A stretch of DNA of 64,000 nt, taken from NCBI GenBank assembly GCA_964019135.1, contig OZ025248.1:71988119-72052118 (forward strand). The letters run 5' to 3'. The notes under the pieces were generated by a model. The model saw only the letters and a list, made by a program, of their open reading frames with translations, searched no databases and was not told where the DNA came from. The position numbers and the translations under genes are program-made. The stretch comes from Arenicola marina. Taxonomy: Eukaryota; Annelida; Polychaeta; Arenicolidae. Below are positions 57,021-64,000 of the stretch, piece by piece (position 1 is the first letter of the stretch; every line of letters begins with the position of its first letter).

Positions 57021-57834
57021 ATGGTGGCGTATATTAATGACCCGTTATTATATTCACTCGGTTCTTGAATCAAACTAATTAAATGTACCCGTATATTCTT
57101 AGGGAGAGAGACACACAGACAGAGATTGGGGGAGAGAACGCCGGGGAGAGAGAGCGAGAGGGGGGGAGGCGGGGGGGGGGGGGCAGACAGAGAAAGTGGT
57201 GACGACATGGTCTGAAAGGAGCGGCAACACGTCCGCCTGTCGTCAGTTAGAAACAATACCAGCGCCGCTCTTCAAAGAGCCGACTTGGCGTGGTGACCGC
57301 CAGATGGCACCACTCGAGCCAGTATGGCGGCCACTGAACGTTAAGGATTCCGACGCCTGGTGTTAACCGTTACAACAGGAGACGGCAGCCGTACCGCAAT
57401 CTGCAGCAACTGTAATTGTGTTTTAGGTCCCGGGCCTTTGTATGTAAGCCGTTTTTGTTTAGTCGTGTTTTCCTCCTTTTTTGCCTTGTGAACCTCTTCG
57501 TTTCGCGGCCGAGGCCAAACATAGCTCACGCTTATGGGGATTGTATCCGACTAGTCGGTTTACGAGACAAGGTTTCGGCATTTAGGCAAATAACTACTGT
57601 GGATACGAAGTGGTAAAGATCAGATTTTTTATCCGCTCAATGGTAAATTGTAATATATAGGCCTATATATATATCTCTCTCTCCGGCCAATGTAATCAGG
57701 TTGCGGCGGATCAACAGGTCGTGGGTTCGAACTCTGGCACCGGCATCCGGAGCATCTTCATCCAAGGTCCTTGTCCAGGGAGGTTTCTTGGCCAAATGTA
57801 ACCTTCCGCTGCACAAACTTTCCTTTCATGTTCT
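57021..57834. other. Non-coding, with purine tract and SINE-like B box
   Basis: GA- and G-rich tract at 57110-57185. CCGCCAGATGGCACCA at 57297-57312 resembles a CTCF site. GGTTCGAACTC at 57724-57734 is an exact B-box-type sequence within GGTCGTGGGTTCGA, shared with 30269-30282. No tRNA fold can be drawn, so a SINE fragment is more likely. Confidence 0.4.
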
Positions 57835-58085
57835 GGGGCCGTATTCTTAATCACCGCTTAGGCTACGCCACTAGACTTAGCGCTAAGTGGAAGATTCGTC
57901 GAGCGATTATCGGGTTCAAAATACATATATAGTCACCCAAAAAGTGGATTTTCGGAATTACGAAAGTGCTAAAATTATATTAAAGACGATTTCTTGATCA
58001 TGAGCACCACCACAACGAGCTGATGAGGCTAAGATGAAAACGCACTTTTCGTGCTAACTTACGAGGGGATTATGAATGCGGCCCC
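57835..58085. mobile_element. 251-bp MITE with GGGGCCGTATTC ends
   Basis: The left end GGGGCCGTATTCTTAATC and the right end GATTATGAATGCGGCCCC are inverted repeats matching at 16 of 18 positions. The interior has no coding capacity. Ends of the GGGGCC(G)TATT kind are common among PIF/Harbinger-type MITEs of invertebrates, but the target duplication is not clear here, so the superfamily is tentative. Confidence 0.75.
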
Positions 58086-58709
58086 TGGTGAGCGTTGCTC
58101 TCAGTACCTGGAGTCTCTCGTCCAGAAGTACAAGACAACACGCCGCCCGTCTACCTCTACATTTAGACCGGGTTTAATTCTAGAGGTGGAGGTGCATGGC
58201 CATCGCCAAAAATGACAATTATTTTATATAATACTAAGAATCCTAACCTGTACAAGTAATTTGTGCTTCAGTCGACTTAAATACCGACGCATGAATACAG
58301 TACGTCTCTGAATCCCTAATAATCTAGAGGTATATGTGTGGTGCATGGCGTGTTTTTGTACGTTTGTACTCCGTGTACGAAACAGCATACGACTGTTGTT
58401 TTCAGGCGTGGGGAATACAGTGGGTGAGGACGGCTCCTCAGTGTCGAAGCAGCTTCATGTTCTTCATGTGAGGCATTAATTAAGTTGAGTCGTAACTTGG
58501 GTCATGACAGCAGGAGTTAGAGAGGAATGCTTAGGGCATTAGGGCGGGGGGTGTGAGCAGACAGTATCGGACGCTGGAGAGGTGGAGGAGGTCGTTAGGA
58601 CAACGGGGGTGGTGGGCAGTGGAGGAGGCGCGATTGAGTGGTCTAGCTATAAGATAGAAGGGGTGGGGGGGGGTCACCGCACAGGCGTCAGTCTAACGAC
58701 GGGGGTTAA
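58086..58709. other. Non-coding, no gene seen
   Basis: Mixed sequence with a G-rich stretch at 58540-58680. Ends in TTAA (58706-58709), the target duplication of the next element. Confidence 0.45.
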
Positions 58710-59109
58710 AGTTGCATGTCGAGTTCTTTCCCGCCAAAACTAAGCCTAGGCGAAATTTATATCAAACTTTGCAGAAAACTCGATTGTTTCATTCTATGAA
58801 TTCAAAAACCTGATAAACATCGCCGTTTTGGCTATGGTGTGGCAAACGTGTCTATCCCGGTACACCACAGAACTCGGTCGCGGTACTGCTACTTATACCA
58901 AAGCATAGCGAAGCACACAAACTGATGACGTTTACCACTAAAATGAAAACTTGTGGTAAATTCACATTACGGGCAAGGCTAACAGACACTATTTGGCAAT
59001 CTGGCATGGGTGGAGTATAGATAAAAGAAGTCTTGAATGATTCTAGGACTGATTTTTATTAGTATTTTGACCTCTTTAGTTTTGGCGGGAAAGAGCTCGA
59101 CATGCAACT
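58710..59109. mobile_element. TTAA-flanked MITE, 34-bp-class inverted ends (family 3, copy 2)
   Basis: The left end AGTTGCATGTCGAGTTCTTT and the right end, which read in reverse complement begins AGTTGCATGTCGAGCTCTTT, match for over 30 bp with one or two differences. TTAA flanks both sides (58706-58709 and 59110-59113). This is the cleaner of the two copies and defines the ends. Kolobok-like is the best guess from the TTAA target and AG..CT termini. Confidence 0.8.
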
Positions 59110-60515
59110 TTAATAGCATGGAGCACTTGTCAGCACGGTGCCTTATTACACATAGTGGTTCCCTGTTCGGCAAGTTGCCCAGGCAGTGAGGGAGTTATAC
59201 ACAGCGGCGTAGGAGACAACAACTGTTACCCCCCCCCCCCCCCCTCCTCCACTCCCACCGCCGCCCCACCCCCTCCCGCCACTGAGTGGCCATCGGTTCC
59301 ATTCCAGTGCCCCGCTACTCACCCCTCCCATCCCCAAGTAATACCCCTCACCCCTTCACTGTAACAGTCCTACTTCATACAACCCCAATCAACCCCTGGC
59401 ACAGCCCCCCCCCCCTCACACCCCTACCCGCCAGCGCCACCCCCACCCCCACCCACCCGCCCCACCCCCACACACACTCAGCCACACGCTCACACCTCCA
59501 TCGGCCGGCAGGTCAATTTTAATGTCCGACAATCACCTTTGTTATTTTTAATTCGACTCCCGTTGCTCGACCCAGCGACTCCACGGTTGTCCCTCAGCGC
59601 CGCATTACTTACTGTGCGGCGCTGGGTAAAGGAGAGACATAGATATGCGGCGAAGCGGGATCGGGGGTTAGGCCGGTGGGGGCGGGGGGCGGGGGGGTAC
59701 GGAAGAGGGAGGCGGAGCGGAGAGACCACGGGGGATGCATGTCAGATCGTACCGGGGTGTAGCGGCCAGTTGAGCCCCCGCTCCCCCTTTACTATCCGTA
59801 CCATAGAGCACGGTCCGGGTCGGGCCGGCCGTCCCAGCGGGCACCGCGGCCGGCTACCTGGAGCTTTGTAATAAGTTGGTGCACTGGAAATGAGAGCGCG
59901 GCATCTTTGATGTTCCGTCGGTGCCCTTTGATCTTGAGGGTCGTTACTGTGTGTAACATTTGGCGGCAGTCCCTTGGCTCTCGGCGCGCCGCGCACTGAA
60001 TCAGGGCTTGATGGATGGCCGCGGCGGACGGCCCCCTCGGCCCCCGCGACGCCCCTCCCTCCAGCCCCCCCCCCCCCTCCCACCTCCCTCCGTCGCCACC
60101 CCCCTCCCCCACCCGCCTCCCCCCCCTCCCTTCCACCCCCCACCTCCCCGACCCTCCCGGGCCGGCCGGCCTGTCTGCATGCGTATCCAACGAGCCCATC
60201 AGCCGGGCGGCTGGCGGACAGCCTCTCCGCCGGTGAAAGTCCCATACATACGTACTTACATACGGGCTGCCGGCCGAGCGCCTGACTGCCTCCTCCTGCC
60301 CCCTCCCTCCGGCCACCCCCCCCCCGCACCCCCCACTCTCCCCATCTCGCAAATACTGTCACCCCCCATCCCCAAACCTCATTCACTCTCTCAATCCCAT
60401 AGCCCCTCCCTCACCCTAGGACCCAACCGCTCACCTCCCCTTCCATCACCACACCTCCACCCTTCTGTGTACCTCGCTTCGCCACTAGTCACCGCCCACC
60501 CACCCACCCACCCGC
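59110..60515. other. GC-rich upstream region of the NOTUM-like gene
   Basis: Contains C tracts (59229-59244, 59406-59416, 60066-60130, 60305-60330), CpG-rich sequence from about 59560 to 60280, and a cluster of TCF/LEF-like cores at 59864-59933. Long frames on both strands are proline- or glycine-rich consequences of C/G tracts. The region looks like a promoter-proximal CpG-rich segment rather than coding DNA. Confidence 0.5.
59864..59933 (+). promoter_or_regulatory. Cluster of three TCF/LEF-type sites
   Basis: CTTTGTA (59864-59870), CTTTGATG (59905-59912) and CCTTTGATC (59925-59933) all read in the same direction. The last is an exact match to the optimal TCF site CCTTTGATC. TGGCGGC at 59961-59967 is the reverse of GCCGCCA, matching the invertebrate TCF helper motif GCCGCCR. 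The cluster lies about 600-670 bp upstream of the TATA box of a gene (NOTUM) that is a known Wnt target in other animals. Function is inferred from motif and context. Confidence 0.45.
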
Positions 60516-60536
60516 CCAATCCAGCCTGTATATAAA
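60516..60536 (+). promoter_or_regulatory. Core promoter: CCAAT and TATATAAA
   Basis: CCAAT at 60516-60520 and TATATAAA at 60529-60536, giving an expected start near 60560. The CCAAT is unusually close to the TATA box and may be incidental. Position, 310 bp upstream of the NOTUM start codon, suits a short leader. Confidence 0.55.
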
Positions 60537-60846
60537 CAGCGGTTTTCTGGCGATACCCAAGAAGTTGCACCATGGAATACAAGGTACAGTGCCATGCTCA
60601 AAAAGTTTGCTCTTCTCAATCTCCCGGGAATCAACCACAACCGCCAACCGAAATCCGTCGCATGCATGACAATTGTCGTAACAACGGCTTTAACTCCCAT
60701 TTCTCACGGATAACAACCCCTGAGCGATCGTCTTCAGGATGTGGTCCGCAACCGTCAGTAGAACCTGGAGCCGAACTCGCCGCCTCAGCGACACACCGGA
60801 TACACTGTCCCCCTCCCGCTCACCCACGCTCTCCTGTTGCAGGACC

Positions 60847-61094
60847 ATGCTGCTCGCCGCCGCTATCGTCTGCGTCTTGGTGGCCACCGTGACGGCGTCC
60901 CCCGTGGGCGCCGGGACAATCCCCGTGGATATCCAGGATTTGGAGAAACTCGGAATCAATCCCGATGACTTGTTGCTACACTTACGCCGTCTGGCGGAGG
61001 GAAATTATGTCTGTGGATTTCGGGAAATATCGGATATGCGGCGTCACTTCCTTCGCAACCGAACGGTCACGTGCAACGATGGATCTCCCGCCGG
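60847..61094 (+). CDS. NOTUM: NOTUM-like palmitoleoyl-protein carboxylesterase, first coding exon (partial)
   Basis: The exon encodes 82 residues plus two bases and ends at a donor GG|GTAAGG. Residues 1-18 (MLLAAAIVCVLVATVTAS) form a clear signal peptide. The end, NRTVTCNDGSPAG (71-83, the last Gly split by the intron), closely matches the NTSVTCNDGSPAGYY stretch of animal NOTUM proteins, including the N-glycosylation sequon just before the conserved Cys. Upstream, DMRRHFLRN parallels the DLRLHLLLN of the vertebrate protein, and Cys56 matches its preceding Cys. NOTUM is a secreted alpha/beta hydrolase that removes the palmitoleate from Wnt proteins. Its catalytic Ser, Asp and His lie in later exons, none of which is in the window. 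The start codon was chosen because the signal peptide begins there; an acceptor-like TTGCAG sits four bases upstream, so a non-coding first exon may be spliced on. Upstream ATGs at 60572 and 60739 exist, the second in frame but giving an unlikely Ser/Arg-rich extension. Confidence 0.85.
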
Positions 61095-63299
61095 GTAAGG
61101 TCAGAGGGCAACGGTCAAATCCTTGCGCCATTGGTCAATTTTTCGGCCAGTAACACTTCAGCTTATAAAGCTTATTGTTGACTTTTAACACAGACGTTAT
61201 GTATAAAAAGCTCTATCTTATCTCATCTTAATTATAATTTAATCCACATTTGTGGTGTTATTATGCCGTGTGACGGTGTCAAAACGGAAAGTGTGATTTT
61301 GCCAGGTCTTTGAAAATGGTTACGTGACGCCATCGTGGCACTGTGCCCTATCAACGCAAGGTGATCTTCACGTTCGCACTTCCCCTTTGTCCTTCAGCTA
61401 TGCCCCCCCCCCCTTTCGCCCCTCCCCCGTACATCACCTCGCCCCCCCCCCCGTAACACTCATCGAATGTCGGTAAACACTTGCCCGTTTACAGATCTCA
61501 GTAAACTAAAACACACAACAGCCCACAGTATGGTGCACCCCACCCCTCCAACCAACGACACGCCTCACCCTGCATGGCTAGAAAGTGCGGATTTGATCCC
61601 CTAACCTGAGGTGCGGTGGGAGCAAAAAATCGAGTGGTGGGTGAGGGGGGGGGGGGAGGCAAAAGAAATGTGCCCTATAAATCCTGGATCCAACTGAGCA
61701 CCTATAATTATGGATCATATGCACCCGAATATGCGTCTGGCATTGGTTCCATTGCTGGATTGGATAATGTTATCATAAGTCTCCCATATGCAATTTTCTC
61801 TAACTTTAGTAAATTTACCGATGAGAAGCTAGGAATCGTAAGTTGTCAGAAGTAGACAGTCGCAGAGTGCGGTCTCGGTTTGTCCCGTATATCACGTGGT
61901 GTTACAAGGGGCATCCGCCAGGTGAGCACGAGAAACAGGTCGCTTTCTGCCGAGACGTCGCTTCTGGGTCATGTAAGTTTATTCAATTTACGGGGATGGC
62001 GCGAATAAGAAAACCTAAGACGCGTTATAAAGGGTTAATAGGGTGAGGGGATAAACTGGCATTGGTTCGACAGAGATAAAATGGTTGATGGCATTTGTAA
62101 GAGTACAGACCATAACTTTGCCAGCTGGCGTTCAGACCTACAGTTTTTCAGTGTTGGGGTGTTGGGGGGGGGGGGGGGGTGGGGATGAGCCGACCAAAAT
62201 ACGACCGATGGGGAAAGGCGTCTCTCCCCTTCACACCCCTAACATGATCTGCCAATGCTTCCGATCCCGTCTCAAAAATATGATGAGTGGTTGGTGCAAT
62301 GTGTCTGACAATACCTGACAGGAATACAACATTATAATTGCTTCTTTACCTGCCCCGTACACCTAACGCCTCCGTCACCTTCATCATCTCTGATTGGCTG
62401 TTGTTGCCGACCACGTGACTGGAAACCCCATCTCGGACGGGATTTGCTAAATGTGGGCAGGCACCATATGCGGCGCCTATCAGGGTTTATCATCCGTCCA
62501 CCAATATCAGTAATTCTCGTTCTATTTGATGTGCAATATCAGATCGTTTAGCGCCTTCAAGTGCAGGTCTCTAACACGTGTTGTGCCGCGCTGTTGTCAA
62601 GCCAAGTGGCCCCCGAGTACCCACTTAACCTTATAAGGCGCCACATAATCGGAGGCCAGTTTTTGGTCGTATAGACCTTGTGAAATAGCGCCTTTCTGGG
62701 CACTTCGCAACGACTTAAAACCTTTGAAGTCTTTCTTTCCTTTCTCTTCGCTATTTTTTTCTACTTTTTGCACGTTGCTGGGTGTCGGATAGATGTTCGT
62801 ACGCGGTCTATAATCACCCCCGTGGCATCGGTTAAACTGCATCGCCCGTCACAAAGGGTCGCCACATTTTCAGTCGCGGCGACGACCACGCAGAGTTTGC
62901 GCCTCACTTGTCAATGTGCCATTAGTTATTGGCCCAATACATCACAACTTTTAGTTTTTACGCAAGACGCCCGTGTGTAAGTTGACCTTCGCGAATTCCC
63001 GCGTGGAAGGTAAACGTGACGTCATCTGATCTGAGCTACAGCATCAGTCAATATCACAATTACTCACCTCGCAATTTGCCTTTCAATACAAATGCGTCTT
63101 GCGCACACTTATCTTCTACAGCTTTTCCATCGACAGTTTCTTCGGGCGAATTTGGTATCTGCACAAACATGTAATGTGCAAGGGGGCAATTTTCTTTCTA
63201 TGATAGGCCTATAGTTCTGAAACATTTATTATCAATACATGATCGACAAGCCGGCGGGTTTTTAATGAAAACTTAACCAATATGGTGTGTGATAGCGAA
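61095..63299 (+). other. First intron of the NOTUM-like gene (left part)
   Basis: Begins with the donor GTAAGG. C runs near 61405 and 61445 and G runs near 61645 and 62165. I searched for the next NOTUM exon (a YYL...RWLLFLEGGWYC-type sequence) and saw none to the end of the window, so the intron exceeds 2.9 kb. Confidence 0.55.
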
Positions 63300-63957
63300 T
63301 GGGTCCATAGCTGGGTGGATGGCAGGGGGCCTGGTTGGAGGGCAGGGGGCTGGGTGGAAGGCAGGGGGGCTGGGTGGAGGGCAGGGGGGCTGGGTGGAGG
63401 GCAGGGGGGCTGGGTGGATGGCAGGGGGGGGGGGGCTGGGTGGAAGGCAGGGGGGCTGGGTGGAGGGCAGGAGGGCTGGGTGGAGGGCAGGGGGGCTGGG
63501 TGGATGGCAGGGAGGCTGGGTGGAGGGCATGAGGGCTGGGTGGAGGGCAGGGGGCTGGGTGGAGGGCAGGGGGGCTGGGTGGAGGGCAGGGGAGCTGGGT
63601 GGAGGGCAGGGGGGCTGGATGGAGGGCAGGGGGCCTGGGTGGAGGGCACGGAAGCTGGGTGGAGGGCAAGGGGCTGGGTGGAGGGCAGGGGCTGGGTGGA
63701 AAGCAAGGGGCTGGGTGGTGGGAAGGGGCTGGGTGAAGGGCAGGGGGCTGGTGGAGGGCAGGGGGGCTGGGTGGAGGGCTGGGGCAGGGGCGGATCCAGA
63801 TATGTTGGATAGGGGGGACCGGTTCCGGTTTTCATATGTTAAATGGTATAAAATTTGGCTTTAAGAGGGGCTGCCGGGGCCGGGTCGCCCCCCCCCCCTG
63901 TATCCGCCCCTGTGGGGGGGGGGGGGCTGGGTGGAAGGCAGGGGGGCTGGGTGGGGG
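63300..63957. repeat. G-rich 19-22-bp minisatellite, interrupted by a MITE
   Basis: Unit near GGGGGGCTGGGTGGAGGGCAG, with 63300-63784 giving over 20 copies and 63913-63957 giving about two more beyond the MITE. Unit length varies with the G run. Each unit offers three or four runs of three or more G. Frames on both strands are open by composition and not coding. Confidence 0.95.
63785..63912 (+). mobile_element. MITE, hAT-like ends (family 1, copy 3), inside the minisatellite
   Basis: CAGGGGCGGATCCAGATATG at the left and TGTATCCGCCCCTG at the right. The core ATATGTTAAATGGTATAA is shared with the 7024 copy. Array units on both sides show it inserted into the array. At 128 bp it is the shortest copy. 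The flanking TGGGG sequences could be part of a target duplication, but the repeat context prevents a firm call. Confidence 0.8.
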
Positions 63958-64000
63958 GCTATCCGACTGACAAACATCCATTACAAATCATGTCCATTAA

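Noticed and set aside
57700-57760. Possible tRNA gene at the GGTTCGAACTC box
   Set aside because: No acceptor stem, D arm or anticodon arm can be folded upstream; the same 14-mer recurs at 30269, favouring a SINE fragment.
59742-60386. 214-codon Gly/Arg-rich minus-strand frame and proline-rich plus-strand frames
   Set aside because: Produced by C tracts and CpG-rich promoter-proximal DNA; no domain and no conserved residues.
63209-63864. Pro/Ser-rich (minus) and Gly/Trp-rich (plus) frames of about 200 codons
   Set aside because: Translation of the G-rich minisatellite within the NOTUM intron; both strands open.

Overview
The window is animal nuclear DNA. It holds intron-split genes with GT-AG junctions, TATA boxes, polyadenylation signals, a LINE, many small MITE-like elements and very large minisatellites. 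The six actin coding introns include sites equivalent to actin codons 41/42, 121/122, 204 and about 268, a set known from deuterostome actins. With a NOTUM homologue and a Tx1/L1-type LINE, this fits a marine invertebrate deuterostome (for example an amphioxus or hemichordate), but the species cannot be fixed from sequence alone.

Left third (1-22660): a segmental duplication. Unit A (1 to about 6846, possibly continuing left of the window) and unit B (about 14425-22660) each carry a complete seven-coding-exon actin gene on the minus strand (A: 2727-5843; B: 18636-21686). Both encode 377 residues and differ at only 8. Both keep the same splice sites, a probable 5' UTR intron, a TATA-like element and SRF-type CArG boxes upstream. 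Unit A has a local triplication of a 326-bp segment (195-1172). Unit B has a 2.9-kb insertion that is mostly a 5'-truncated Tx1/L1 LINE. The spacer between the units (6847-14424) has MITEs, homopolymer runs and a near-perfect 31-bp hairpin, but no gene I can support.

Middle (22661-35150): no recognisable gene. It holds a 14-copy 20-bp minisatellite, a MITE, an ATT microsatellite, a LINE 3' end, tRNA-like SINE remnants and a three-copy tandem palindrome.

35151-52857: a dense minisatellite district. It has a 22-bp array, a 4.5-kb C-rich 31/32-bp array, a 43-bp array directly next to it, a short 18/19-bp array and a 6.1-kb 32-bp array with higher-order structure. The long open frames inside these arrays come from monomers that lack stop codons and are not credible genes.

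Right end (52858-64000): more MITEs, including a TTAA-flanked family with a second copy at 37425. A GC-rich, C-tract-rich upstream region (59110-60528) leads to a TATA promoter and the first coding exon of a NOTUM-like Wnt deacylase on the plus strand (60847-61094). Its first intron runs off the window and contains a G-rich minisatellite split by a MITE. Three TCF/LEF-type cores lie about 600 bp upstream of the TATA box, as expected if this gene is a Wnt feedback target.

No clear undescribed multi-gene system is visible. The most informative signals are the regulatory and conversion patterns of the actin pair, the TCF cluster at NOTUM and the minisatellite district.
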